Source: Galbula dea
Lineage: Eukaryota; Chordata; Aves; Piciformes; Galbulidae
Reading direction: 5' to 3'
NCBI GenBank assembly: GCA_013399015.1
Contig: VWZX01004666.1
Coordinates: forward strand, 3,134,156-3,198,155
Length of the DNA stretch: 64,000 bases
Shown here: piece by piece, positions 9,158 through 21,600 of the stretch
Layout: every line of letters starts with the position of its first letter
Position numbering within the stretch: the first letter of the stretch is position 1
Notes under the pieces: model-generated
Seen by the model: only the letters and a program-made list of their open reading frames with translations
Databases searched by the model: none
What the model was told of the DNA's origin: nothing
Translations under genes and position numbers: made by a program

Positions 9158-12100
9158 TGTCAGTGCAGGGATTTGTGCCTTAAGCCCATATTCTGGGTCA
9201 TTATCCTTTTCATGTCTTCTCTGGCATCTCAGAAGATGCTTCAAAGGGGAATTTTCAAGTTCTTCAATAAACTTTGCGTTCCCGAGAAGCCTGAATTCTT
9301 GCCTTTTCTATGGGGCAATTCTCCTCCGTTGCCTCCCCTCCCCCTGTTAGCGATAATCCTGTGCTATTTCATGCTTGGCCAGACAATTAAGCCCTCTTGC
9401 TGCTTGGCTCTGTCTTTGTTATGTATAATTGTTCCAAATAATTAGCCACTATTGCACGCTATTCTGAAACTACTTTGTACTGCAATTATACTTAGAGGGT
9501 GAGCATCAGCTCAGGGAGAATCCAAGCAGCAAACAGCCTGGAAAGAAAGGGCTTCGAGCTGGAGGAAGATGGGTACACGCTTAAACCAACACTGTGGAAA
9601 GCCTCACAATAAGCAACCAGCAAGGAGTAAATGTTGCTTGGAGGGGGTCTGCATCTGGTGGGGTCTGGGCAGAAGATCTGAGGGTGGGCTGCGGGGTCTC
9701 GGCCAGGGTGTCACCTGCCTGCCACCTCGTGGGTGCTGGCTACAGTGCAGGAGGCAAAACCATACTCCAATCACTTCCATCGTGACACGAGAGGAGGACA
9801 TTGGCCAAGTGGCTGGTCTTACCATCTCCATACAATGTAGGGAGCATGTAGCTGTGCTGGGATGCATTTTACAGTCTGGCTGAAAAAATATTCCCTAATT
9901 GCATCTTCGGGATGGCAAAACTTGTGATTTCCTGAGGGTAAAGACTCCAGATGATGGAATTGGGTCAGCAGACTCCTGTTTTTCCACCAGCAAAAGCTTC
10001 TCTGCTGTGGGCAAGTGTCAAATGAGATGCTCAATGGAGTTACTGTTCTATGTGAAGCATCTTTCTGAAAATGAAAATGCTGTGGTGTGGCAGAGTCCCC
10101 TTAGCATTACTCAATGTCCTGACTTTCAAGCAGGGAATATCTGAAAAATATAACCAAGGTGTTGTGTTGGCCTGACCTGCACTGGTGAATTTAATTCCTC
10201 TGTTGAAACCCATGGCATGGTCTGAGCCAAGAGCCAGGGAAGCCAGTAATATTGTGCTTCAAACAATTTTGTGCTTTTTGAGTTTAATTTTCTCTAGCCA
10301 CATTGAGCTGCTTGAAATCTTAAAATGATTCTCCAGGTTGGTTTGGTTTGTTTTCCAACACCTGGTTAGCTGAAGGATTTTTAAAACCAAGTAGACATGT
10401 CTGTGGTGCAGATGGAAAGCTCTCAAACATCAGAGAGAGTTGAGTCCATTCTTTGCAGATATCATATGCTGCTTTGTTTGACTCAGCAGAGTGGACAAAT
10501 GGAAAATGAACATTTTCCAGAAGTGTGTAAATGGATCAGGTGCACCCTTCCTCCATACAGCACCCCAAGGCACCAGGAGCCAGGACTGCTTGTTGGTGTT
10601 GGGCTGGCATAATTGATTCAACACATGCATAAGACCAACTGTTGCAGTGTAACTACTTCAGTAGTTCCAGTACGAAGACTATGAAATGAATGGACCTTGG
10701 ATGCTCTCCCAAGAGCTGTAGGCATTACGCTGCCAACACTCAGGCTCTGATGCTTTGCTGCCTAACCACAGCCTTGCTTCCTGGGTGCTGCAAGGGTCAG
10801 GCCACCCCCAGATTTGCTGTTCACATGCACCATGTAGCGCTTTTCAAACACAGGGTCAGGCTATGAACGAGGTCAGCTCCTGCAGTCAAGTGCTCCTTCG
10901 TCATCGTGCCCTGACCTCCAATCAAGGGCTCAGATTCTTGTTGTGCTTCCACTTGTTTCCCTATTTTCACTTGAGGGAGATCTTCAGGGGGACAGCCAGC
11001 ATCATCCAGCCCTGTATCCCATCCCCAACAATGGCCTGCAGCAGATGCTTAGGAAAAGGGTAAAAGACCATAAAGGCAGAGACATCCTTCCTCTCCGAAA
11101 TCTCCAGAGTCAATAATCGGTGTTTTAGGAATTTCTCTGCCTGAAGGCTGCTTCCAGCCTCCTGTGTTTAATAACGATCCCTCCTGAACGAGCCTCACCT
11201 CCCTTCTCACCCGGATTGTGCCCCAAACCTCCAGTGTCCCGTCCTTCCCTACACAGCTATGAACAGGACAGTCCCAAAAGGCTAGGATGCTGCCGGCACA
11301 TACCATCCCGCGCCCCTCCGGGTCACTGAGCCCAGCCAGCGGCTTCCCAGTGCTTTCCACTGGAGGTCAGTGTTGGCCTGAGCACAGTGCTGACATCCCC
11401 CGGCCACTCTCCCCTGTCACCCCTCCCCACCCGAGGGCGTTACACCGTGGAGTAAAGCGGCAGAGGGCAGGGCAGTGTTGTTCTGCCCCTGTTCGAACAC
11501 GGTGGCTGTATCACCGGTTCCTGTCCGAATGAGAAAGACTCAAATATAAAGGACCTAAATATAACATAGCAGAGGTAGTCATGTACCCTCGATACTCCAT
11601 GGCGTAGCTCAGAGGTTGGGCACTGCCGACTCTCAGACAGTAATTTTACCATGGTAAGACTCTATCAGGTAGCAAAGCTGATCTCAGCTAGTCCCACCCT
11701 ACCCACTGCCATCTCCCCATTACCAGCTGACTTTACAGACTCAGTCTTGACCTCGAAGAGACACCACTGACTGCCTTCAAACTAGGTACTTGCAAAGAGT
11801 GACACATTGCACAAAACAAAAGCTAATTATGGTATAAAAATTTCAATGCTGAGACTGTCAGTGGACAGTCAGTATCATCCAGACAAAATCTAACACTACC
11901 AGAGGGACTGACAAGTTCTTCAAAAAATGTGATTCAACCAAAATTTAGAAATGTGTTTCAACAAAGATTTCAGCTAATGCTGTGTGTGTTTGCAACAGGA
12001 TGGAAAACACTAGTTACAGCTTGGGAATATCAGCTGGAAAAAGCATTTCTTACTGCTTGTTTTAACCTGTGGTGAAGCTGTAGGAAAGTGATATAAGCAT

Positions 12101-14914
12101 GAAACATGCAGAATGCTGTTGTATGCAGACAGATGTGCTAGCTCAGCTGGTCCTCCCTGGGCAGCCAGTACTTCCCAGAGGCAAATAAGCATATTTTCAA
12201 AAGTGGTAGCTCATTTTGGTTATTTGTTTCTGAATGTGCAGCCTGAGAATTCTGAATTCATCCTGAATTGCAAAGGGCTGCTCCTTGAGAAGACAGAATA
12301 TCTTGGTGATAACCAAGACCATTGACCAAACTTTTTTGGTGCTTGGTATCAACTCCAAACCCCACTCTGCATCTTGTGGATTTAAGACAGAGCTCTGTTC
12401 TAACCCAAACCAGGACATCTTCGTTGAGGGATGTCCAGAGCACCTCTTGCCATCACCCTGAAGGATGACGTTCATTCCACAATCTCAGAGAGCAAAGAAA
12501 GTTTTGCCCCTAGCTTTTGTGTGGGCAAGATTGAGATAGTGACTGTCGTTACTTGATATTCCCTAAACTCCCTAAGTAAAGAGGGGAGGATTTCAAAGGA
12601 GACTTGGTTTCACAGCTGAAATCTGAGTGACAATTATTCCTGTTTTATTTAAATCCCTATTATTCACTAGACAGGACACTGAAAAGACACAAAAACAGAT
12701 GAAGAGCTCAGGTATAAACTTCACAAATCTTAAAATGACTCTGTCCCAGCAAGGCTCATGCTTTACATGACACTTTAATCCTACTCATTTGCCAGATTCA
12801 CCCTAACTGTAAACAAAGCTTTGAAATGAAAGCTTAAAAGCCTGGTTGGCATACATTAAGTTAACCAAGAAGACACTCTTAAGGCATTAGTTTAATGACA
12901 ATCATAATACAAGTTGTCAGAGGTTTGTGTATGTGAGAATTAATACCTATAGGGAAAAGAACAAAAGGGGGTTGCTCCCTGCACTTCCCAGATTGTTTTG
13001 CAGCGTAAGGTCAGCAGTGAGTGTGCTTTATTGCCACTTGCAGGGGGGCTCTGGGCTGGAGCTATGTGGCAGACAGGGGCATACAGGGCCCTGGGAAGAC
13101 TGGCAAACCAATAATACATACCAGGTTTTGTTTCAGTATCCACCAGAATAGGGTGGTCTGCTCTCTGTGAGCCAGGTTTTTGGGGATCCAGTCCACTGTG
13201 ATGACTCTTGCTTCATGCCAGAGTCCCCTTGGTTGAAGAGACCTCTCTTACACAGGCACAACACCTCCTACAGACCACCCCCAGATCTGGGATTGAGTGT
13301 TGCTTTTCAGACACCCTCATGGCAGGAGGATGCAGATGGCTTTGGGACAGAAGCAAGCCACAGCCCAGCCCTTCAAGCACCCTGAACTCCACTGGATCCA
13401 CCAGCACTTTAACTAACACCAAGAGACACCAGGAACTTGGGAAGTCCTTCCCAGCACCAGATCCCCACTCCTGCAGGGCTCCAGGGTGACTGAGGAGTAG
13501 CAGGCTCAGCCTGGTATAAGATGTCCTGGCTTAGCCACCTCTTCCCAGTGCATCCCATCCAGGAAAAAGCATGATATCTCATGCCCACCCCCTCCACTAA
13601 ACATTGTTTTCCTTTCATGTCAGTATTTGGTTGTCCCCTGCCTCAGTAACCCTCCTGCTTGTGGTGCAAATGCAGCAGAATCCCAGCCCGGTGCCTGGCA
13701 ATGCTGGAGGGAAGGTAGCAGATCCAGCGCTTCAGGCTTGTGCCTGGCTTTGGCCTCCTGGATACTTAGGCAAGACTTCAAAAGTGCTTTTGTTTGCAAA
13801 ACACTGCAAGATCAATCCCTGGGAATGAATGTGTCCTATGAGAAGTGTCCTTTTTGCTGGCTGTCCTTGTGAGCAATTATTTCAGCATCCCTCCAGTCCA
13901 TCTATACAGACAGTGTGTTATAGACAGGAATGGCACTTTGCAGACTTCCATTAGATAGATCTCTTTCTATAGGTATCTTCTGTAGACAGCCAAAATATTT
14001 TAAGGGATAATTTTAAGGCAGCAGAGGAGAGTTAGGCCAGTTTTTAGAGACAGATGAAACCCCAGTTTTAAGGAGGTCAAGAAGGAAAAAGCATTTTCAT
14101 TCCTCTCAAACTAATCCCACTCTCAGGTTCTACAGAGCATATAGAATAAACAAATTAAAAGCCACAAGCTCCCAAGCTGTGAGCAAAAATCTCTTTGGGT
14201 ACCTGCCTGTTCCCTTCCAGCAGCCGAGGGATGAGATGCTCAGTTTTGCACCAAAGCTCAACTGACATCCAGCACCTTCTTAAGCAGGAGGAAGGTTCAG
14301 TAGGGACTAGGAGAAACTGCTCTGCTTTAGAGGGGACCCTTGAAAAAGGAGACAAATCCTAGCTTGTCACTTTTATCTGGAGAATGTCTAAATAAAAAGA
14401 AAAAAGCTAAATCTGGGGATGGGGAATTCCGCCTTCAAACCTGATAAAACACTCTGGGTGGCAGTCCTGTAAATAAAGAGCAGCAGCCTGATCAGTGAAC
14501 AGGTTGGAATTGTAACTGATTTTGTTGTTAAGAAGGAAAGCTATGATCTCCTAATCTGATGTGCTAAATCAGAATTTCACCTGCAAGGGATTCCTCAGGG
14601 GGAAAACATGTTCCCTTCTACATAAATCGAAACCACTGAGTCCAGGAAGAGCTGCATGGGCAAACCTTGCAGGTGATGGGGAGCTTATTGCAGCCTCTCC
14701 TCTGCATGGCTTGGTAGTGGCTAGTTACCATCTGCTTTTTAAAAAATCATAATACAGTAGACAGCTTTAGAAAGTGTCACTAAAAATGTAAGACATGGCA
14801 GTGTCACAACAGCAGCATGAGTCTGTCTCCCACCAGTTACAAGACTTTTTCCTCTTACCAAAGTCCCTCCGGAGCCAGAGGAACAGCAGCACTGGACTTG
14901 TTGGAAGGAAAAGC
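9158..14914. other. Gene-free intergenic DNA downstream of FOXE3
   Basis: No coding exon or RNA gene is recognisable. Open frames up to about 100 codons occur on both strands but have no domain features. One AT-rich motif cluster at about 9,340-9,495 could be a conserved enhancer and is described among the findings. Confidence 0.5.
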
Positions 14915-14920
14915 TTTATT
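14915..14920 (-). terminator. FOXE3: Candidate FOXE3 polyadenylation signal
   Basis: TTTATT on the plus strand is AATAAA on the minus strand, about 600 bases beyond the FOXE3 stop codon. It would give a 3' UTR of roughly 600-620 bases. The position is an inference from the hexamer; no transcript evidence is available. Confidence 0.5.
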
Positions 14921-15518
14921 TTAAAAAAAAGTCCTTTCTAACAATAAAAGTTATTTTTAAAAATAGTAGAAAGAAGTAGCCAGGTGTTGGTAATTTTTTT
15001 TCCTATGGGAAAGAAATTATAAACATCTTAAATATTGATTCAAAATCCAGTGAATTGGTTTAGTGCGGGGGTTTTTGATAACTTTCATTCCAGTTACACA
15101 CGAGGCACCTAGGGAAGAGAGGAGGAAGCCCATCTGTGAGGCTGTTCCAGCACTTTACACCATGCACCCGCCTCCTGGGTGTGCTTCTTACCCAGGGCTG
15201 CCCCAGTGTGCCCTGCCGCAGTTGGGATCCATAGAGCCTGGCTGTGCAGAAGGGACACAACCGGGCCCAGGAAGACCTGCCTGGCAGATGCAGCCAGAGT
15301 GCCTTTGTCTGGAGGAGATGGGGCAGAACAATGGATCGCTTTGCCTCTGGTTAAAAATAAGCTGAGAAACAGAGGAGTTAGGTCCCCCTGCAGGTGTGTT
15401 CTCACTCAGCCGGAGGCCCAGGACCCCCAAACCACCCCACAGCAAGGAGAAGTCCGAGTGTCCAGAGATGCTCGCAGGAGCTTGGAGATGAACAGCCAAG
15501 CGCCCGACCCCGAATCCA

Positions 15519-16688
15519 TCACATGTACCGCTCCAGGCTAGCGGGGAAATTGGGCTGCCTCATGTAGGTGTTGCTGGAGCCGAACTGGCTGAGGGGCGAT
15601 GCGGAGAGCCCCAGAAGCTGCTCCCCGTGTTCGGCGCAGGCTGGGGGCCGCATGGCAGGCAGGGCCAGTCTGTTGGGAGCCCCATAGAGCTGCGGGCTGC
15701 TGGGAGAGTAGCTGCCTTGTGCCACGGGCAGGTGAGGGGGTGAGGCGGCATAGGGATAAGCCAGGGCATTTGGGCCAGCTCGGCCCAACAAGTTAGGGCT
15801 GACGGGCTGCGCCTGGAAGCAGGAAGGCTCGGAGCTGCCGGCGGAGCAGGTGGGAGCCAGTTCGGCCCCAGGCAAGCCCAGCGATGGGTGGCCAAGCTCG
15901 GCAGGCGGTGAGGGCTGCAGGGCCTGCTGCCCACTGATGAGGCTGTCGATGCTAAACATTCTGGGATGCTGTGCCGGTGGCACTGCCCCGGAAGCGTAGG
16001 GGTGGAAGACTGTGCTGGAGAGCTGTGGGCCATAGCCGGGCGAGCAAAGGGTGTTGGGGTAGGGTGCTGTTGGTGCTGTGGCGCGGCCGGCGGGCGGGGG
16101 TGTGAAGGCGCTGGAGTTCTGCATGTAGCCAGGGTAAGTGGTGATGTCGGTGCGCTTGAAGCGCTTCCTTCGACGCAGGAAGCTCCCGTTGTCGAACATG
16201 TCCTCAGCAGCTGGGTCCAGGGTCCAGTAGTTGCCCTTGCCGGGGTGGCCTGGCTCCCGGGGGATCTTGACGAAGCAGTCGTTGAGGGTGAGGTTGTGCC
16301 GGATGCTGTTCTGCCACTTCTTGGGGTTCTCCCTGTAGAAAGGGAAGCGCTCGGTGATGAACTTGTAGATGCCTCCCAAGGTGAGCTTCCTCTCGGCGGC
16401 GTTGGCGATGGCCATGGCGATGAGGGCGATGTAGGAGTAAGGGGGTTTGCCCCGCTGCACCGGCCGCTTCCTCCGGCGGCCCCCTGCCGGGGGCGGCGGT
16501 TCCTCGGGGGGTGGTGGCGGCGGGGGGCTGCCCCCAGAGCCGCGCGGCTCCGGCTTCACCGGCGGCGCCTGCCCGGCGGGTGGAGACCCCCGCGGCGGCC
16601 CGGGAGAACCAGGGCTGGCCGCGGCGGCGGGGCTGGGCGCTGGCATCGTGCACATGCCTCGCAGGCAGGGGAAGCCGGCAGCGTTCAT
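15519..16688 (-). CDS. FOXE3: Forkhead box E3 transcription factor (FOXE3)
   Basis: A single uninterrupted exon encodes 389 aa. Residues 55-67 are proline-rich. A basic stretch RRRKRPVQRG (71-80) leads into the forkhead DNA-binding domain (about 81-175), which starts KPPYSYIAL, carries the recognition helix WQNSIRHNL (125-133) and wing KGNYWTLDP (151-159), and ends in the basic cluster RRRKRFKR (172-179). The C-terminal half has FOXE3-type words: RMFSIDSLI, NRLALPAMRP and the terminal LERYM, close to human FOXE3 LERYL. These separate it from FOXE1. In vertebrates FOXE3 acts in the nucleus of lens epithelial cells and is needed for lens formation. The protein is longer than human FOXE3 (319 aa). 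Methionines at positions 12 and 15 are alternative starts. I took the first ATG; the frame stays open upstream into the assembly gap, so the N-terminus is not certain. Confidence 0.95.
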   Translation of the reverse strand: MNAAGFPCLRGMCTMPAPSPAAAASPGSPGPPRGSPPAGQAPPVKPEPRGSGGSPPPPPPPEEPPPPAGGRRRKRPVQRGKPPYSYIALIAMAIANAAERKLTLGGIYKFITERFPFYRENPKKWQNSIRHNLTLNDCFVKIPREPGHPGKGNYWTLDPAAEDMFDNGSFLRRRKRFKRTDITTYPGYMQNSSAFTPPPAGRATAPTAPYPNTLCSPGYGPQLSSTVFHPYASGAVPPAQHPRMFSIDSLISGQQALQPSPPAELGHPSLGLPGAELAPTCSAGSSEPSCFQAQPVSPNLLGRAGPNALAYPYAASPPHLPVAQGSYSPSSPQLYGAPNRLALPAMRPPACAEHGEQLLGLSASPLSQFGSSNTYMRQPNFPASLERYM

Positions 16689-16880
16689 ATACGGCCCTCT
16701 CCTTCCTCCTCCAAGGAGGAAGAGGATGAGGATGGGGGGGGGGGCGGCGGGAGAAAGACCCCCCCTCGAGGGGAGGGGGAGGGGGGGAGGGGGGGGAAGG
16801 AAAGGGAAAGGGGGGGGGGGGNNNNNNNNNNNNNNNNNNNNNNNNNNNNNNNNNNNNNGCTCCCAGCGATGGGGAGGTCG
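16689..16880 (-). other. FOXE3: FOXE3 5' leader, C-rich in the transcript sense
   Basis: Between the start codon and the presumed start site, the plus strand is a dense G-rich tract (16,731-16,821) with many G runs. The transcript would therefore be very C-rich here. No in-frame ATG is visible in the sequenced part. The leader contains the assembly gap. Confidence 0.5.
16822..16858. other. Assembly gap (37 N)
   Basis: Thirty-seven undetermined bases follow directly on an 11-base-plus run of G. The gap lies in the presumed FOXE3 5' leader. Its true length is unknown, and it probably reflects sequencing failure in the poly-G / G-quadruplex-prone tract. Confidence 0.98.
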
Positions 16881-16897
16881 GTCCCGAGCCGCTTTGC

Positions 16898-16906
16898 AAT
16901 ATATAG
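16898..16906 (-). promoter_or_regulatory. FOXE3: FOXE3 TATA box candidate
   Basis: The minus strand reads CTATATATTG in otherwise GC-rich DNA, about 210 bases upstream of the first ATG. A start site would fall near 16,870, just outside the gap, leaving a leader of about 180 bases plus any missing gap sequence. Confidence 0.5.
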
Positions 16907-17805
16907 GTCTGCCGCCCCCCCGGAGAGGTGCCCGGACCGCCCCGGCCCCTCTGCCCCGGCGACAGAGGAGGAGGAGGAGGCCCCCGGGGAGGGGTCCTGG
17001 CTCCCAAGGCTAAATCTCCTAGCCTCTCCCCAGGGTTTTATTTGGCAGCCATGCCCCCGAGCGGTCCCTCCCCCGGGGGTCCCGGGTGGCCGCTCAGCGG
17101 CCGGCTCCGCTCCTGAGCTGCTCTGCTTGCTTTTTAACTAGTGTTTCCTCCCAGGAGAAAAACTAAACTAAACAAGTCCCGACGACCAGACCAGTGCGAG
17201 TTTGGTGCCCCAGCCAGCCCTCAGCAGCACAGCAGGTAACCTCCCGCCGGGACCTCCCCACCGCTTGGATTTCGTTGTCTTTTTTTCCCTGGGAAAAGCG
17301 CTCAGAGTTGGCCCCACACACAGCGGTGAGTTTCTCCCCGAAACCAAGCCCCTCCGTTTAGTTACTTTGCAGGCCGGTGAAATCTTCTATGTAAGGAACT
17401 CCCGGGAAAAGATTCTATTTTCCCCCCTGGAGAAAGGAAAACTGTCCACGGAATTCAGCGCTGCCGCAGGTACCTCCTGTTGGGTGAGCAAAGGATGCAG
17501 GACAGGGATAGCATTTTGGTGGCAGATGGGGGAAGCAGGGGTCTCTCTATCACTGCAGGTCATTCCACCACTTCTCTATCATAGTTGAAACTGAAGGAAG
17601 ACACCAGACTCAGAAAGTCCTGCTGGGTTTCAGGGAAAACCTCTCCAGATGTCATCCTGCAACCCAGAGCTGGCTAGATGGAACTGCAGCTCCCCACACC
17701 CCGCCCCCCATCCACAGCATACACTCACACCGGAGCTGGGGAGCTGCTGGCTGCTTTATCAGCATAAAAAAAAAATAGCTTTCACGCTGTGCTTCTGTGA
17801 GACCT

Positions 17806-17893
17806 GGTCTAGGGAATCCTGCTCTGGCAGTGGGTTTGGACTAGACGATCTTTTGAGGTTCCTTCCAACTCCTAATATTCTGTAATTCTGTGA
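17806..17893 (+). mobile_element. CR1 LINE fragment (3' end)
   Basis: The stretch contains ATCCTGCTCTGGCAG, then GACTAGACGATCTTTTGAGG, then TTCCTTCCAACTCC, and a terminal ATTCTGTAATTCTGTGA tail. This is the standard order of a CR1 3' end in sense orientation. Confidence 0.9.
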
Positions 17894-18479
17894 TATACTG
17901 TTGCTGATCATCCCTTCTATGCCAAATGTCTGCCCATGGAGAATCTGGCCTGAAGCAGGTGAGGGAAACACTGCATAAGGGTGAGCTGGACAACATGGGA
18001 AGACTTCTATAGCCAGATCACAGCTTTATATGTACCTATATGTCTATGTCCTAAGAAGACAGGTGGAAATGTCTACACAGTGACAGATCCCTTCATAAGT
18101 CCCATGGAGAGTGAAAATTGCAGCCTTCAACTTTGTAACTTGGTGGGAAATATTTCCAATAGCAGAGAAGAACAAAAGTCTTTTCCCACAGAGGCAAGTA
18201 GGAGATGTTAACCAGGTTGTATCATCCTCCTCCCTTCCTTTTTAAACTAAAAAGCCACTCAACCTTTTGGAAAAGATTCTTCAGCCCTTTCATTAAGCAT
18301 TTGCTAGTGGTTTTAAATTCACTGACAAGTTTATTTCCCATCATCTCTTGCTCCCCTGCTTGTGTCTACATGTGATTTTGTTCCTGCTTTATTTTTTTTC
18401 TGCAGACATTTGTAGCTCTTCTTTGCTCTCTAAGCCTCAGGCAGGAAATCATGGGTCTAACAAAGCCATGTTGGGCCAG
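17894..18479. other. Gene-free intergenic DNA
   Basis: No exon, RNA gene or repeat is recognisable in this stretch. Confidence 0.5.
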
Positions 18480-18600
18480 TCCTGTTCTGCCACAGACCAG
18501 GTGCTATTGGAGTAGCCTGCCTCAGTTCCCCTTCTGCCAAATGAGGAAAACAAGAGGAGAGTAGGCGCTGGCAGGATGATAGACAGCAGGTAACAGAGTG
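18480..18600 (+). mobile_element. MIR-like ancient SINE relic
   Basis: The words GCCTCAGTTCCCCTTCTGCC and AAATGAGGAAAAC resemble the MIR core (gcctcagtttcctcatctg, aaaatgggg). Preceding TTGGGCCAGTC recalls its upstream part. The copy is much diverged and its edges are uncertain. Confidence 0.5.
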
Positions 18601-21600
18601 AAACACAGCTCTAGAGAAAGGTGCCTTTCTCTACACAAGACACAGATCTTCAGGGACAAAAGAAAACCACGGGGACAGCAGGGACCATTCATTCATTTTG
18701 AGAGAGAAAAGGGATGGAAGAGTCATATTTTTTCCCATCTGTGCATTGAAACCAAGTAAGCATCTGAATGCATCCAAATTAATTGCAGTCAGTGGATCTG
18801 ACTTTTCCAGTCACTGGAGAGGGCAGCAGGACAAACATCCAAGAAGGGAGTCACTAAAGATCACTCCAGGATGCACAAAGAAAATTACCTCCAAAGGGGG
18901 AGATGGAAGCCTTCAGCTCTGCAGACATTAACTAGTGAGATTTTCATGTTGGTTCAGGGATTTTAATGCATTCTGATCTAGCAAGAATGGGTTTCACAGA
19001 GAAAAAGGTTATGGGGTGGAAAGGAGGAACAGCTTTTCTCATTCAACAAAATCAAACATTTCTTGTTTATCACTCCCTTTCTCTCTCTCTTTTTTTTTTT
19101 TTTTTTAAATTGGTCTAAATATCAGAAAAGGAATTGGAAAGGAAAACCCAACAGTATGGCTGGGTCAGGAGCTGTCTGCACCAGAGATCACATCTAGCAA
19201 AGGAAGAGACATCTCAGCTGGGCAACAAGCTATGAAGACCCAACAGCAAGAAGAGTTTATAGTCCAAGGCTCTGATCTGATATCATTTTACATGCAGTGG
19301 GAGAAGCCCTGGCCCTGTCTCAGGCTGTGGCTGGCTGAGATAGCAGCTGGTGAGTAGTTACTTCAAAGCTGATGGGACCATTCAATTTGTTCTTAACATC
19401 ACTGGGTAAGGATCCAGATGTCAAACTAGTTTTGACAGACACATAAAGCAAAAGGACAGAGGTGGGCAGGAGCACACAGTCAGGAAACCAACTTTTTTGC
19501 CATTGAATAAGGAAAGCCAAAACAAACAGCCTCTCATTCCCACGTATGTTTTATCACTCAGGGTGCTCTTTTGTGGCCCAAATCTTTTATAAAAGGGTGG
19601 AAGACAATAATAAAGACAGCTAGCAAACAAATGTGATCTCAATCTCTCTTTAAAATACGGTGATGAGAAGAGAATAAATCACATTTACTAAGTATATATA
19701 TGTTCTGCCAGCATCTGTTGCCTTCTATGTGAGTTCATCCTAGGAGAATGTGCAGAGGAATTTCAACTGCTGTTTTACCTCCAGCCTCTGAACATTTTTA
19801 CACTAGAACTTCAGCCTCCTTTAGAAATGTCACACACACAAATGGCTTTACAGCATGGTTGAACTTGCTTCACTGCAGAGGAACAGGGCTGTGCACCCTC
19901 AGAGGGCTGTCCTATCAAGTACACCATGTGCCTCCACAGGTATTGCATCAGTGGTACCCAGGCCACATTTCCAAGTCGTTATTTGTAACCACATGGGTCA
20001 GAAAAACATGTAACTTCTTGCCTCAGAACAAAACAATCTTCTGCTAAACCACATGTAGTGTGGAGGTAACAGGAAAGGATGTTAATGTGGCCATGCTGAG
20101 TGGTTTTGTCCTGTCTTGAATTAAACAGTAGTCTAGATATCTGCACTGGGCAGTTATGTTTGGAGCATCCCACTTTACAGACCCCTCCCCCCAGTCATGA
20201 TGCAGAGTCATCTGTATCTCAGCCATGCTTGGGATGTGCAAGGAAGAAGAGGCAGTGGGAGCCCTGGGAATGAGGACCTCTCTGGCTTCCTCTCTCCGAG
20301 GACTGCTGCAGTGAGCAGTCCAAAGCCTCAGAAATAGTAGTAGCCTCTGGGGGAATGCTTCAATGATACATGACCTGCTGATGGTGCTCTTAGCACAGCC
20401 CTGAAATACCCCATCACTTATTAACAACCAAACATTCAGGTACTTCCTTGGCTGAAAACTGCTCGATAACTAGCTTGAAATAACAGCAGTTGGGCCCAGT
20501 GCATCACTGTCTGAATCCATCCGTGCTACAAACTCCCAGAAGCAGCTTGAGAGACCCTCCTACCACAGCTACTTTGTGTCATGGGAAGGCTTCGCCACCA
20601 GAAGGTCAACCAGCTCCCTCTTATATGAGCTTGGTACATTTAGGATGACATGACTACAGATGGGAAGGTGGGGGGAAATAGTTTCCTCATGGGAGATTTC
20701 CCTCATGAAATTCACACCTCTCAGTGGAGGAACATGTGATGAAGAACAGCAACAAGAACAAAACAGGAGACCCAGAGTGTTGGCTCTGTGTCTTGTAACC
20801 ATGACTAGGATGCATGCAGGAGTTGGGCCGCCACACTGCTCAGCTATAGGATCGGCAGCCATGAAACAATCAAACCCAGGACACCAGGCAATGGCAGCCT
20901 GAGGTCAAAAGAGCCACAATTAAACACCCTTCCTGAGCTACTCCATGTCTTCAGTATATAAGAAGCAGACAACCAAAACAAATTTTTCCTGAGAACTCTT
21001 TGAGTCACCAGTGTATTTGTAGGTAACTGTGCAGCCAGGTCCAGGCAAAACGATTTCTTCACAAAAGGTACAGGTAAACCATTTACCAAACTGAGGAACA
21101 TCAAGAAAAAAATCCTAAAGAAAATCTTGCAAACTATTCTTCACCTTTGTGGGGAAGGTTGTACATTTTTTGTTTGGCTGGGTTTTTTTTTCCCCCACTA
21201 CAAACAGCTCAGATTTTCTCCCCAAAATTTATTTTTATTTAAAATTTGCGGGTTTTATTCCTATAGAAATAAAGGGGATGGGAGAAAAAAGATTCCTTTC
21301 TTTTCTGTTGTCCATTTACCAAAAATAATATTCTCAACAAAGCATCTATTTTGTTTAAACTTGAAAGAAAACAAAAACCAGATTCTAAGAGACTTGAGCT
21401 GTTGAAAATCATGATTGAAGGGGCAAGATTTGGGTTTCAGTTTTGGAAACTTGGCTTCTACAAAATTTTTTATTTTTTTGTTTAAGACAAACCTCAATAT
21501 TTAAGGTGAATAAATATTTATTTTCCCTAGCTTGGTTAAAATCCTACCTTGTTGGCTCACTACCCACTCTTTTTTCCCCTCTTTAATGCTCTCCTTAGGT

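Larger units (their letters stand above)
15520..17340. promoter_or_regulatory. CpG island covering FOXE3
   Basis: High GC and frequent CpG extend over the whole coding exon and about 650 bases upstream, then drop away after about 17,340. Long antisense open frames in this stretch follow from the base composition. Confidence 0.7.

Noticed and set aside
16204..17007. Second minus-strand open frame overlapping the FOXE3 N-terminus
   Set aside because: It is out of frame with the forkhead domain, crosses the gap and is proline/arginine-rich by composition only.
15966..17141. Long plus-strand open frame (about 391 codons) antisense to FOXE3
   Set aside because: It reads through the complement of the forkhead exon and the N gap, has biased Gly/Val/Arg composition, and has no domain. 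GC-rich codon usage on the opposite strand explains it.
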